A program made the translations under genes and the position numbers. Below the pieces are notes generated by a model. The model made no database searches. It was not told where the DNA came from and worked only from the letters and a program-made list of their open reading frames with translations. Positions 6,487-15,169 of a DNA stretch of 32,875 nt are shown here, in pieces. Origin of the DNA: Ruminococcus sp. (GTDB lineage: Bacteria; Bacillota; Clostridia; Oscillospirales; Ruminococcaceae); NCBI GenBank assembly GCA_015066665.1, contig SVNX01000025.1, forward strand, positions 1 to 32,875. Reading direction: 5' to 3'. How positions within the stretch are numbered: the stretch's first letter is position 1; each line of letters starts with the position of its first letter.

Positions 6487-9114
6487 ATGCTTCTTAAGAA
6501 GAACAAGGCCATGATTGCTGCTGCAATGTCCGCTATGATGGTAGCCAGCACAATGATGGGAACCGTTGCATCTGCAGCTACAACTGCTGACGGCACAGAA
6601 GTAGCCGGCAAGCGTAAAAAGGCAGAGGCTTTCGGTGACGACACCTATGCAGAGCGTTTTCTGTCTCTGTACGACGACGTTATGACCAATGGTCAGGCTA
6701 ACGGCTATCTGAGCTCCAAGAACACTGTTTCCGGCGGCTTCGGTATTCCTTACCATGCTGTTGAGGAAGTTATCGTTGAGGCTCCTGACTACGGTCACGT
6801 AAACACATCTGAGGCTATGTCCTACCTGGTATGGATCGCAGCAATGAGAGATAACATTGCTAAGAACAAGACCGATCTGGTAGACGAGGGTAATCTTGAG
6901 TACACTGCTGACCTGGCTAAGGCTTGGAAAACAATGGAAAAGATGATTCCCACAGTTCAGGATAACTTCTGGGGACAGGGCGCACAGGTAAGCGCTCAGT
7001 ACTGCGGTGAGTACGATATGCCTGAGGATTGCCCTGATCTGCACGCTGCTGATGCAAGCAAGACTGCTTCCAACCCGATCCACAGCCTGTTCACATCTGC
7101 TTACTCCAGCGATAAGGGTCTGTACCTGATGCACTGGCTGGGCGACGTTGACAACTGGTATGGTTTCGGCGAAGGCACAAACTTCACATTCATCAACACC
7201 TTCCAGCGTGGTGAGCAGGAGTCCTGTTGGGAAACAGTTCCTCATCCCTGCGTAGAAGAGAAGAAGTATGGTAACGAGGCAAAGGGTATGAAGGGTATCT
7301 TCAACAGAGATGCAAACGTTACCGCACAGTATGCATACACAAACGCACCTGACGCTGAGGATCGTGCAATCCAGGGTGTTTATGACGCTAACCGTTGGGA
7401 CGTAGGCGATGCAAATGTATCTGCACTGGCTGCTAAGATGGGTGACCAGCTGCGTAACAACATGTATGATAAGTACTACCAGGCAATCGGTGAGACCACA
7501 AGCTGGAGCAACGGCAATGCCGGCGACGCTTCTGCTCACTACCTGATGAACTGGTACACATCCTGGGGCGGCGCGCTTGCTTCTACCGGCCAGAGCTGGG
7601 TATGGCAGATCGGCTGCTCTCACGCTCATGAGTTCTATCAGAACCCCCTGGCTGCTTTCGCTCTGATTCAGGACGCTGACCTGAAGGCTGGCATGAAGGC
7701 TACCGGTGCTGATGCTGACTACACCAAGTCTCTCGAAAGACAGATGGAATTCTATCTGTGGCTGCAGTCTGCTGATGGCCCGATCGCTGGTGGTGCTACG
7801 AACTCCTATAAGGGTCGTTATGAACCCTATCCTTCTGGCATTTCCACATTCTATGGCATGATGTACACACCTCACCCTGTATATGCTGACCCCGGTTCCA
7901 ACCACTGGATTGGTAACCAGGTATGGGCTGTTCAGCGTCTGTCTGAGCTGTACTACTGGGTAAAGACCGAGGGCGATACCACTGGTGTTAAGCCCGGCGG
8001 CATGACTCTGGAAGCTGCTCTTGAGCAGATTCTGGACAAGTGGGTTGAGTGGTTCCTCAACAACACTGTTCTGACTGATGACGGCGATTTCTACATTCCT
8101 GCAACTCTCGACTGGGAAGGCCAGCCCGACAAGTGGAATCCTTCTAATCCGGGTTCTAACGCAGGTCTGACCTGCACAGTTACTGCTTATGGTAACGCTG
8201 ACTTCGGTTGTATCACATCTCTCGCAAATACTCTGATCTACTATGCAAAGGCTAAGGGCGTTAAGGCTGCTGATATCGAAGGCAAGACCTATGCTGGCAT
8301 TGGCTCCAAGGCAGTAGGCGGCATCAATGATGCTGTAGCAGCTGGTTCTGGTTCCGGCGTAGCAGCTGGCGATATGGCTCCTGCTTCCCTGTACCTGGCT
8401 CAGCAGCTGGTTGACCGTGTATGGGATATCGGTCGTGACGATATCGGTCTGACAAGAGTTGACTACAACGGTTCCTTCGCAAGAATGTTTGCTCAGCCCG
8501 TTCACGTTCCGTCTTCTTACACTGGTAAGATGCCCAACCAGGACGAGATCAAGAATGGCATCACCTTCCTGGATATCCGTTCCATGTACGTTGATTCCAG
8601 CAAGTGCGCAGGCGTTAAGACTTCTGACGAGGCAGTTGCTCTCGTTAAGGAGCTGCAGGCTGCTTATGAGAAGGACGTAGCTGCCGGCGCAAGCTGGAGC
8701 GGCAAGAACTCTGCTTCTTCTGCTGAAGGTAAGGCTGAATTGGCTGGCTTCGAGAATGTAGGCGCAGTAGAGCTCGAGTACCACAGATTCTGGCATGCTG
8801 GTGACATCCTGATGGCTCTCGGTGTAATGGCTGAGCTCTATCCTGAGATGACTCCCACAATCACCTATGGTGAAGAAGCACCCACTACATCTGAGACCAC
8901 TGGCGACGTTCTGTACGGTGACGCTAACTGCGATGGTAATGTATCTATCGTTGACGTTATCTTCCTGAACAAGTCTGTAATGGGTACAGAGAAGCTGTCC
9001 GCACAGGGCAAGATCAATGCTGACGTTGATATCAACGGCGAAGCTGACGCAGGTGACTCTCTGAACATCCTGAAGTCTCTCGTTGATCTGATTGAGCTGC
9101 CTGTTGGCCAGTAA
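6487..9114 (+). CDS. GH48 cellobiohydrolase with dockerin (cellulosomal)
   Basis: This 875-residue secreted processive exocellulase releases mainly cellobiose from cellulose chain ends. A signal peptide (basic MLLKKNK, hydrophobic core, VASA cut site near residue 30) leads into the GH48 catalytic domain (about 45-795). The family motif APDYGHVNTSEA (99-110) contains the presumed general acid Glu109. A short Thr/Glu/Pro linker precedes a C-terminal type I-like dockerin (about 808-875) with two calcium loops, DANCDGNVSIVD and DVDINGEADAGD, each followed by a helix (FLNKSVMG; LNILKSLVDL). The dockerin implies attachment to a scaffoldin, none of which is in this window. I chose the ATG at 6487 because it has GAGGGG upstream and begins the signal peptide; the frame is open 47 codons further. 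Codon choice is markedly biased (many GCT, GTT, CGT, AAG), as in highly expressed genes. Confidence 0.97.
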   Translation: MLLKKNKAMIAAAMSAMMVASTMMGTVASAATTADGTEVAGKRKKAEAFGDDTYAERFLSLYDDVMTNGQANGYLSSKNTVSGGFGIPYHAVEEVIVEAPDYGHVNTSEAMSYLVWIAAMRDNIAKNKTDLVDEGNLEYTADLAKAWKTMEKMIPTVQDNFWGQGAQVSAQYCGEYDMPEDCPDLHAADASKTASNPIHSLFTSAYSSDKGLYLMHWLGDVDNWYGFGEGTNFTFINTFQRGEQESCWETVPHPCVEEKKYGNEAKGMKGIFNRDANVTAQYAYTNAPDAEDRAIQGVYDANRWDVGDANVSALAAKMGDQLRNNMYDKYYQAIGETTSWSNGNAGDASAHYLMNWYTSWGGALASTGQSWVWQIGCSHAHEFYQNPLAAFALIQDADLKAGMKATGADADYTKSLERQMEFYLWLQSADGPIAGGATNSYKGRYEPYPSGISTFYGMMYTPHPVYADPGSNHWIGNQVWAVQRLSELYYWVKTEGDTTGVKPGGMTLEAALEQILDKWVEWFLNNTVLTDDGDFYIPATLDWEGQPDKWNPSNPGSNAGLTCTVTAYGNADFGCITSLANTLIYYAKAKGVKAADIEGKTYAGIGSKAVGGINDAVAAGSGSGVAAGDMAPASLYLAQQLVDRVWDIGRDDIGLTRVDYNGSFARMFAQPVHVPSSYTGKMPNQDEIKNGITFLDIRSMYVDSSKCAGVKTSDEAVALVKELQAAYEKDVAAGASWSGKNSASSAEGKAELAGFENVGAVELEYHRFWHAGDILMALGVMAELYPEMTPTITYGEEAPTTSETTGDVLYGDANCDGNVSIVDVIFLNKSVMGTEKLSAQGKINADVDINGEADAGDSLNILKSLVDLIELPVGQ

Positions 9115-9146
9115 TCGATCGCATTGATTTCTGATAATTAAAACTG

Positions 9147-9174
9147 ACAGGGCGGAGCAATCCGCCCTGTTTTT
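9147..9174 (+). terminator. Terminator of GH48
   Basis: ACAGGGCGGA (9147-9156) and TCCGCCCTGT (9161-9170) form a perfect 10-bp stem around GCAA, followed by a run of T. This is a textbook intrinsic terminator 32 bp after the GH48 stop codon. It lies just before cysK, for which I see no separate consensus promoter. Confidence 0.92.
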
Positions 9175-9193
9175 ATTTCAACGGAGGCTTAAT

Positions 9194-10123
9194 ATGGCTG
9201 TTTTCCATTCTTTTGATGAACTTGTCGGCTGCACGCCCATGCTTTCCCTCGATCGCTTCTGTGAGGCAAAGGGATTGACCGCTTCGATTTTTGCAAAGCT
9301 AGAGTATCTCAATCCCGCTGGCTCCGTCAAGGACCGTGCAGCGAAACAGATGCTTGACGATGCAGAAGCGGCTGGACTTCTGAGACCTGAATCCGTCATC
9401 ATCGAACCGACCAGCGGCAACACGGGCATCGGCCTCGCTGCAATCGGTGCGGTACGGGGTTATCGGGTGATCATTGTCATGCCCGATTCCATGTCGATGG
9501 AGCGTCAGCTTCTGATGAAGGCGTACGGTGCGGAGCTTGTACTGACAGATGGCAGCCTCGGTATGAAGGGTGCCATCGCAAAGGCCGAGGAAATGGCAGC
9601 GGCGATTCCTGACAGCTTTATTCCGTCCCAGTTCACCAATCCCTCCAACGCCCGTGCGCATTTCCTGACCACGGGTCCGGAGATCTACAACGATCTGGAC
9701 GGCAATGTTGACATTTTCGTTGCCGGTGCCGGCACGGGCGGCACGATCACAGGTGTCGGTACCTATCTCAAGTCCCAAAATCCGCAGATTCAGATCGTGG
9801 CTGTGGAGCCGGCCGGTTCTCCGGTGCTGTCCGGCGGCAGGGCAGGTGCCCATGGTCTGCAGGGCATCGGTGCCGGATTTATCCCCGAGGTGCTCGATAC
9901 TGCTGTGTATGATGAAGTGATCACCGTTTCCGACGAGGCGGCCTATGCGGCCGGCCGTGAGATCTGCGTGCGTGAGGGCATTCTTGTCGGGATTTCATCC
10001 GGTGCGGCACTGCATGCGGCTGTGATTCTGGCAGAACGCCCCGAAAATTCGGGCAAACGGATTGTCGTGCTCCTGCCCGACACCGGCGCCCGCTATCTTT
10101 CCACACCCATGTTTGCAGAATAA
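9194..10123 (+). CDS. cysK: Cysteine synthase (O-acetylserine sulfhydrylase)
   Basis: The 309-residue PLP enzyme makes L-cysteine from O-acetylserine and sulfide in the cytoplasm. The PLP-binding lysine is Lys46 in GSVKDRAA, and the substrate loop PTSGNTGIG spans 72-80. The phosphate-binding glycine loop GAGTGGTITGVG and the C-terminal ISSGAALHAA segment are also present. Length is normal for CysK; the CysM paralogue cannot be excluded by eye. The start has CGGAGG upstream. The gene follows the GH48 terminator by about 20 bp and ends at a bidirectional terminator, so it is probably transcribed alone or by read-through. Confidence 0.93.
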   Translation: MAVFHSFDELVGCTPMLSLDRFCEAKGLTASIFAKLEYLNPAGSVKDRAAKQMLDDAEAAGLLRPESVIIEPTSGNTGIGLAAIGAVRGYRVIIVMPDSMSMERQLLMKAYGAELVLTDGSLGMKGAIAKAEEMAAAIPDSFIPSQFTNPSNARAHFLTTGPEIYNDLDGNVDIFVAGAGTGGTITGVGTYLKSQNPQIQIVAVEPAGSPVLSGGRAGAHGLQGIGAGFIPEVLDTAVYDEVITVSDEAAYAAGREICVREGILVGISSGAALHAAVILAERPENSGKRIVVLLPDTGARYLSTPMFAE

Positions 10124-10126
10124 ACG

Positions 10127-10161
10127 AACAACCCCCGCATCACTCCGATGCAGGGGTTGTT
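10127..10161. terminator. Bidirectional terminator between cysK and HhH gene
   Basis: AACAACCCC plus GCATC (10127-10141) pairs with GATGC plus GGGGTTGTT (10147-10161), with one C/A mismatch and loop ACTCC. T runs occur on both sides. It serves plus-strand cysK and the minus-strand HhH gene, whose stop codon (10140-10142) lies inside the hairpin. Confidence 0.85.
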
Positions 10162-11039
10162 TCTGTTGTGGGGGGACAGGCGAAGAGATACGGCTCCCAT
10201 GTGCCGTACATGGAAGGCGTGATGTCCTCGATGTAATTGATCTCCAGCGGATTGCTGTAGTAATGGATGTTGTCACGCAGTTCGAGAATCTGACGGGCAA
10301 TGGATTCCGTGCAGCCGGGGAGCAGCATCAGCGTTTCAAGCGTCACTGTATTGAGATCCATGATCGGGATTTCCGGCGGCAGTGTTTCCACGGGCGGCAC
10401 GGACTGTGGAGAAGCGGGCGTGGTCGGCGCCTCCGCGGGCGGCTCTGTCGGTTCGGTTTCGTTTGGAATATAGACATAATTCATGATCTCGGCGAGCGTA
10501 TGCTCTCCAATGCCGGACACTTCAAGCAGCTGCGAACGGCTTGTGAAGCACCCATAGCGTTCCCGCAGTGCGAGAATGGCCGCAGCGGTCTTTTCGCCGA
10601 TGCCGGGAATCTGGCAGAGAGCGGATGCATCCGCTTCATTCAGGTTAAGCGGGAATGTCACAGTCTCCGGTGTGGCCGCTGTGGTCTCGGGCGTGAGCAC
10701 ATAGAGAAAGCTGTGCAGCGTCTCCAGAAGAGACGGCGGCAGGACGTCGATCGTGTCAAGCTCAGCGACATCCGAAAAGCGTCCGAGCGCATCACGTTTT
10801 GCGAGAATTGCCGCGGCATGTGATTTGCTCACACCGGGAATGGCGGCAAGCTCGGACAGGGAGATCTCATTGAGATCGTAGATTACAGCCCGATCGGGCA
10901 TGGACAGCGTATAGTCGTGCTCATGCGGCGTGACAGTGGAAAAATCCCTGTGATACGCCCTGTATTGCAGCCAGCCAATCAGAATCACCACAGCTGCAAA
11001 GAAAAGCCAGATCAGAAATGTGATGATTTTCCGTCGCAT
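10140..11039 (-). CDS. Membrane-anchored triple helix-hairpin-helix (ComEA-like) protein
   Basis: The 299-residue protein has an N-terminal membrane anchor (about residues 5-25) and three ComEA-type HhH units: about 54-112 (LNEISLSELAAIPGVSKSH), 131-190 (LNLNEADASALCQIPGIG) and 229-287 (MDLNTVTLETLMLLPGCT). Unit 2 keeps both hairpins, PGIGEKTA and SGIGEHTL. Pro/Thr linkers separate units 2 and 3. ComEA receptors bind incoming double-stranded DNA outside the membrane in natural competence, usually with one such domain; three is unusual. The gene starts at the stop of mreB (TGATG overlap), so translation is coupled, and it closes the recD2-comF-mreB operon. No comEC is in the window, so a role in DNA uptake is not shown; DNA binding itself is a reasonable family inference. 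Confidence 0.85.
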   Translation of the reverse strand: MRRKIITFLIWLFFAAVVILIGWLQYRAYHRDFSTVTPHEHDYTLSMPDRAVIYDLNEISLSELAAIPGVSKSHAAAILAKRDALGRFSDVAELDTIDVLPPSLLETLHSFLYVLTPETTAATPETVTFPLNLNEADASALCQIPGIGEKTAAAILALRERYGCFTSRSQLLEVSGIGEHTLAEIMNYVYIPNETEPTEPPAEAPTTPASPQSVPPVETLPPEIPIMDLNTVTLETLMLLPGCTESIARQILELRDNIHYYSNPLEINYIEDITPSMYGTWEPYLFACPPTTETTPASE

Positions 11040-12058
11040 CAGCGGTACTTGTAAACCGTCACGCCCTCAAAGCCATCGAGCAGATGGTTGATTTTCTTGA
11101 AGGCGAGACCCGTACCCTTGGCCACGCAGTGCACGGCGTCCTTTGCAAGTACGCAGTTGACATTCAGGGTACGATGAATCAGCTCACGCAGACCGCCGAG
11201 GAGCGAACCGCCGCCGGTCAGCAGAATGCCGTTTTCGTAGATGTCGCCGACCAGCTCAGGCGGTGTGTCCTCAAGTACCTTCTTGATGGCTTCCATGATG
11301 GCGAAGATATCGTCCTCCATGGCGTCAAAAAGCTCCATCTCGTTGATTTCAACGGCATCGGGCAGGCCGCGCATCACGCTGCGGCCCTTGACAAGCATGG
11401 TGACATCATCACGGGGATCATAGAGATTGGTGAGGCGGATCTTGATCTGCTCGGCAGTCTGTTCACCGATGAGCAGCTTGTAGCGGTTGAGCATGTATTT
11501 CATGATGGCCTGATCGATGCTGTTGCCGGCACTCTTGACCGAGTGCGAGGTGACAATGCCGTTCATGGAGACGATCGCTACATCCGTGGTGCCGCCGCCG
11601 ATGTCCACAACCATGTGGCCGCGTGCCTTGCCGATGTTGATGCCCGCACCCAGCATCGCTGCAATGGGCTCATCGATGAGAAAGGCCTTGCGGCAGCCGG
11701 CACTCATGACCGCATCGCCCACGGCACGCTTTTCCAGCTCCGTAATGAAGGACGGCACGCAGATGATGATGCGGGGCTTGACAAGCTGATGGCCTGCAAC
11801 TTTAATCAGAAATTCACGGATCATGCACTGTGTGAGCAGATCATCGGAGATGACGCCGTCAGAAAGGGGATGCACGACCTTGATGTAGGCCGGCGTCTTG
11901 CCGATCATGCGGTAAGCCTCCTGACCGACAGCCAGAATGCGTTCCGTGCAGCTGTTATAGGCAATGACGGACGGCTCGGAGAGCACAACGCCCTTCTTAC
12001 CCATTGCAATGACCATATTTGTGGTGCCCAGATCAATACCGATATCCGGTGTACTCAT
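11039..12058 (-). CDS. mreB: Rod-shape determining actin-like protein MreB/Mbl
   Basis: This 339-residue bacterial actin homologue polymerises under the membrane and directs lateral peptidoglycan synthesis. Visible actin-fold motifs are phosphate 1 DIGIDLGTTN (5-14), phosphate 2 DIGGGTTDVAIVS and the adenosine motif GILLTGGGSLLGGL. Length is normal. MreB and Mbl cannot be separated by eye. The ribosome binding site GGAGG sits in the end of comF, and the start overlaps the comF stop by 4 bp (ATGA). Its place with recD2, comF and an HhH protein is not the usual mreBCD setting: no mreC or mreD is here. If the host is a coccoid Ruminococcus, a rod-type cytoskeletal gene is noteworthy. Confidence 0.93.
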   Translation of the reverse strand: MSTPDIGIDLGTTNMVIAMGKKGVVLSEPSVIAYNSCTERILAVGQEAYRMIGKTPAYIKVVHPLSDGVISDDLLTQCMIREFLIKVAGHQLVKPRIIICVPSFITELEKRAVGDAVMSAGCRKAFLIDEPIAAMLGAGINIGKARGHMVVDIGGGTTDVAIVSMNGIVTSHSVKSAGNSIDQAIMKYMLNRYKLLIGEQTAEQIKIRLTNLYDPRDDVTMLVKGRSVMRGLPDAVEINEMELFDAMEDDIFAIMEAIKKVLEDTPPELVGDIYENGILLTGGGSLLGGLRELIHRTLNVNCVLAKDAVHCVAKGTGLAFKKINHLLDGFEGVTVYKYR

Positions 12059-12765
12059 TTTGTTTCCTCCTGTTGTTTCGGGATGGTCGTTGCCGCCGCA
12101 GCGGCAATCACGGTTTTCGCACCGTTTTCTTTCAGTAATGCCGCACAGCGGCTCAGGGTGCTTCCGGTGGTAAGCACGTCATCGCACAGCAGAATCCGCT
12201 GTCCGTCAAGACGTTCATTGCCGATCCGGAAGGCATCGACATTCAGTTTGCGTTCCTCACGTCCCAGTGTGTGCTGCGCCTTTGAGGCAAAGGCCTTGCA
12301 GAGGATGTCTTCACGGCAGGGGATTGACAGCATCCGCCCGATCTCACGGGCAATGAGTGCCGCCTGATTATACCCTCGCACACGCAGCTTGCTTTTGTGC
12401 ATGGGGACGGGAACAATGCAGTCGATCTGTCCGTAGAAGGGGCTGTCACGCAGTCGTTCCGCAAGAATCCGTGCCGAAAAATCAGCAAAATTCGTGTTGC
12501 GGGACTGTTTGAGCTCGACCACGGCCGGAATCGAAGCGTCCGCATAACGGCAGCTGACGACCGCCCAGTCATAGGCGGGCGTGGTGGTTTTGCACATGCA
12601 GGCCACCTTGCCGCAGCGGTGACAGTAATCGTCCTGCCCCAGCATCATGCCGTCTCCGCATTGTGCGCAGGTCAGCGTATGCGCATCGAGAAACGCATCG
12701 CATGCGGGGCAGCGGTTGGGGTAGAGGACATTAAGTAAAGATTTCGTCCATTGCGTCATTGTCAT
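12055..12765 (-). CDS. comF: ComF family protein (zinc ribbons plus phosphoribosyltransferase fold)
   Basis: The 236-residue protein starts with two zinc-binding clusters (Cys19/22/33/36 and Cys48/51/56/58) followed by a phosphoribosyltransferase domain with the PRPP-binding motif ILLCDDVLTTGST (191-203). ComF/GntX proteins are linked to DNA uptake, where ComF assists the ComFA helicase; the reaction is unknown. No comFA is in the window; instead the preceding gene is the RecD2 helicase. The start at 12765 has GGAGGAG about 9 nt upstream and lies inside the 3' end of recD2 (35-bp overlap); an ATG two codons later is possible. It overlaps mreB by 4 bp. Confidence 0.9.
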   Translation of the reverse strand: MTMTQWTKSLLNVLYPNRCPACDAFLDAHTLTCAQCGDGMMLGQDDYCHRCGKVACMCKTTTPAYDWAVVSCRYADASIPAVVELKQSRNTNFADFSARILAERLRDSPFYGQIDCIVPVPMHKSKLRVRGYNQAALIAREIGRMLSIPCREDILCKAFASKAQHTLGREERKLNVDAFRIGNERLDGQRILLCDDVLTTGSTLSRCAALLKENGAKTVIAAAAATTIPKQQEETK

Positions 12766-14962
12766 GATGCATGCTCTCCTCCAGCATATGCCTGAGGCAG
12801 GAATAGCGGTTGGTACGGCGATTGTTGCTGACCATCTGTTCGATCTTTGTCGGCGAACCGATCACAATCAGCAGCTTCTTGGCACGGGTGACGGCGGTGT
12901 AGAGGAGATTGCGATAGCTGAGCTTTTCGAATTTCCCCAGAAGCGGGATGATGACCGCCTCGAATTCACTGCCCTGACTCTTGTGCACGGTAATGGCATA
13001 GGCAAGCTCGAGCTGATCGAGCAGCATCAAAGGATAGACCGTGATGCGGCCGTCAAAATCGATCACCGCTTCGCCCCGGCGGCGGTTGATGGAACGGATG
13101 TGACCGATGTCACCATTGAAGATGCCGGTGCCGTTCTCACCGTCCTTCGTCCAGGTGATATCGTAATTATTCTTTGTCTGCATGACCTTGTCGCCCTCAC
13201 GGAAGCTGTAGAGTGCGGATTTCATCTCCGCCTTCTCCGCTGTGGGGGGATTGAGCCGCCCCTGCAGTGCCTTGTTCAGCTCCACCACACCCAGCACGCC
13301 ACGCCTTGAAGGGCAGATGACCTGAATATCACGGGTGGGGGAGTACTGGTAGGCATTGGGCAGACGCCGGCAGACGAGATCGAGCAGCAGCTCGGCCGCC
13401 TGCGGGAATTCCATCCGGTGGAAAAAGAAGAAGTCGTTGTCCTTCTTCGTCAGATCGGGCATTTCGCCATGCACGATCTTGTGGGCATTGGTGACAATGC
13501 AGCTCTGCTGTGCCTGCCGGAAGATTTCGGTCAGTGCAATCACGGGCATGCTGCCGCTGTCGATGAGGTGGCGCAGGAGATTGCCCGCACCAACGGAGGG
13601 CAGCTGATCGCTGTCACCGACGAGGATGACCTTGCATCCGAGCCGCAGAGCCCGCAGGAGACTTGAGAACAGCAGCACATCGACCATGGACATCTCATCC
13701 ACGACCAGTACATCGCAGGCAAGGGGGTTTTCCTCGTTATGGATGAATTTCTGGAGGCCGCTCGGTTCGAACTGCACTTCCAGCAGACGGTGAATGGTCT
13801 TGGCATCGTAGCCCGTGAGGTCGGAGATGCGCTTGGCAGCACGGCCTGTGGGGGCGGCGATCATGACACGATGTCCCTGCTTTTCATAGAGGGAGATGAT
13901 GGCATTGAGGGTGGTCGTTTTACCGGTACCCGGCCCGCCGGTGAGAATGAGCATTCCGCCGGAGAGTGCCGCCTGAATGGCGGCCCGCTGGAGCTCGGCA
14001 TAGTGCATGCCGCTGTTATGCTCGGCCTGCGAGATCATATCGCTGTAGTCGTGGTCATCACGGGCATTAAAATCCCGCATCACGCCGATGCGGTCGGTGA
14101 TGTAGCGCTCGGCGTCGTAATATTCAGGGAGATAGACAAATTCCCGTTCGTTCTTGATATATTCAATGACAAGCTCTTCCTGTACAATCTCCTGATAGGC
14201 CTCGTAGAAGGCGGATTCCCGCACAGCCAGAAAGCCCTTGGCGGTTTCGGCAAGCCGGTCGAGCGGCAGGCAGGTGTGTCCCAGCCCGGTGTTATGCCGG
14301 AGAATATGCTGGATGCCCGCCCCGATGCGGCAGGTGGATTCTTTGGGAATGTGCAGATCGTGGGCATATGGTTCAACATGGCGGAAGGGCATGCCGATCT
14401 CCTCACGGCAGAGGAGATAGGGGTTGTCCTCAACGACCTCACGGCAGTTCTCACCCCAGACACGGAATGCACGCATGGCGTAGCGGGACTTGATGCCGTA
14501 TTCCTCAAAGTAGGAAATGACGCTGCGCAGGGAGAAGATGTGCTTGGCTTCCTCGGCGACCTCCTCGCATTTGCGGCGGGACATGCCTCGCACCTCCATC
14601 AGGCGCATGGGGTCGTGTTCCATGATCTCCAGCGTGCGTGCGCCGAAGGTCTCAACGATCTTGTCGGCCAGCACCTTGCCGATGCCCTTGATGACACCGG
14701 AGGCAAGATAGCGCCGGATGCTGTCGGTTGTGTTCGGCAGACGCCGCTCGCAGGATTCCGCCTGGAACTGGGGGCCGAAGCGTGGGTGGGTGATGTACTC
14801 GCCCTGCAGGGAAAGGCATTCGCCTTCATCGATGTCGCCAAGCTCACCGACGACTGTGACCGGCTCGCCGCCGGCATTCAGATCCAGCACAATATAGCCA
14901 TTCTGCTCGTTCCGGAACAGGACGGATTCCACCGTGCCTTCAATCCGAAGTGTCTCTGCCAA
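12731..14962 (-). CDS. recD2: ATP-dependent 5'-3' DNA helicase RecD2
   Basis: The 743-residue RecD-like superfamily 1B helicase has an N-terminal OB-like segment, an HhH region (VIKGIGKVLADKIVETFG, about 90-107), then the helicase core with Walker A GGPGTGKT (342-349) and Walker B VDEMSM (421-426), and a late motif with the TVHKSQGSEF signature. I chose a TTG start at 14962: AAGGAGG lies 8 nt upstream and the protein then has the usual RecD2 length and begins AETLRIEGTVESV. The frame is open 127 codons further, but that extension runs through the promoter and a palindromic region. The enzyme acts in replication-fork and mismatch-repair processes without RecBC. It is the first gene of a four-gene operon with overlapping junctions and its own promoter at 14996-15024. 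Confidence 0.93.
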   Translation of the reverse strand: MAETLRIEGTVESVLFRNEQNGYIVLDLNAGGEPVTVVGELGDIDEGECLSLQGEYITHPRFGPQFQAESCERRLPNTTDSIRRYLASGVIKGIGKVLADKIVETFGARTLEIMEHDPMRLMEVRGMSRRKCEEVAEEAKHIFSLRSVISYFEEYGIKSRYAMRAFRVWGENCREVVEDNPYLLCREEIGMPFRHVEPYAHDLHIPKESTCRIGAGIQHILRHNTGLGHTCLPLDRLAETAKGFLAVRESAFYEAYQEIVQEELVIEYIKNEREFVYLPEYYDAERYITDRIGVMRDFNARDDHDYSDMISQAEHNSGMHYAELQRAAIQAALSGGMLILTGGPGTGKTTTLNAIISLYEKQGHRVMIAAPTGRAAKRISDLTGYDAKTIHRLLEVQFEPSGLQKFIHNEENPLACDVLVVDEMSMVDVLLFSSLLRALRLGCKVILVGDSDQLPSVGAGNLLRHLIDSGSMPVIALTEIFRQAQQSCIVTNAHKIVHGEMPDLTKKDNDFFFFHRMEFPQAAELLLDLVCRRLPNAYQYSPTRDIQVICPSRRGVLGVVELNKALQGRLNPPTAEKAEMKSALYSFREGDKVMQTKNNYDITWTKDGENGTGIFNGDIGHIRSINRRRGEAVIDFDGRITVYPLMLLDQLELAYAITVHKSQGSEFEAVIIPLLGKFEKLSYRNLLYTAVTRAKKLLIVIGSPTKIEQMVSNNRRTNRYSCLRHMLEESMHHDNDAMDEIFT

Positions 14963-14995
14963 TGCTTCCCCCTCCTTGTTTACATAGTTATTTTT

Positions 14996-15024
14996 ATTAT
15001 ACAGCATTTGCGTATAAATTGCAA
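14996..15024 (-). promoter_or_regulatory. Promoter of recD2 operon
   Basis: On the minus strand TTGCAA (15019-15024), 17 bp, TATAAT (14996-15001). The expected start of transcription is near 14989, giving a leader of about 26 nt to the TTG start codon. The sequence next to the -10 carries one copy of an ACAGCATTTGC repeat (15001-15011) that recurs at 15050-15060. Confidence 0.75.
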
Positions 15025-15037
15025 GGGCTTTGAAAGA

Positions 15038-15091
15038 AAAAAGCGGCAAACAGCATTTGCTTTTGCAGCCCATGTCTGCGTCCCGCTTTTT
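15038..15091 (-). terminator. Nested inverted repeat, probable second terminator of hflX
   Basis: AAAAAGCGG (15038-15046) and CCGCTTTTT (15083-15091) are outer arms. Inside are GCAAA/TTTGC (15046-15060, its first base shared with the outer arm) and GCAG/CTGC (15066-15080). Read on the minus strand it ends in CCGCTTTTTTCTTTC, a good T-rich tail. It lies between the main hflX terminator and the recD2 promoter and may insulate the two transcription units. Confidence 0.55.
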
Positions 15092-15169
15092 ATGAAAGGC
15101 ACCCCAATTTTTGAAAGTAAATGCTGTTGCCTTGAAGAAAAAAGCGGAACGCTCTGCGGGAACGGACAG

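Noticed and set aside
6466-8796. Long minus-strand ORF of 776 codons opposite GH48
   Set aside because: Shadow of the GH48 gene: same span, no ribosome binding site, Cys/Ser/Val-rich composition typical of antisense frames, and GH48 is certain.
6487-9114. A cellulosome gene cluster around GH48
   Set aside because: No scaffoldin, cohesin or second dockerin gene is in the window; the next gene is cysK.
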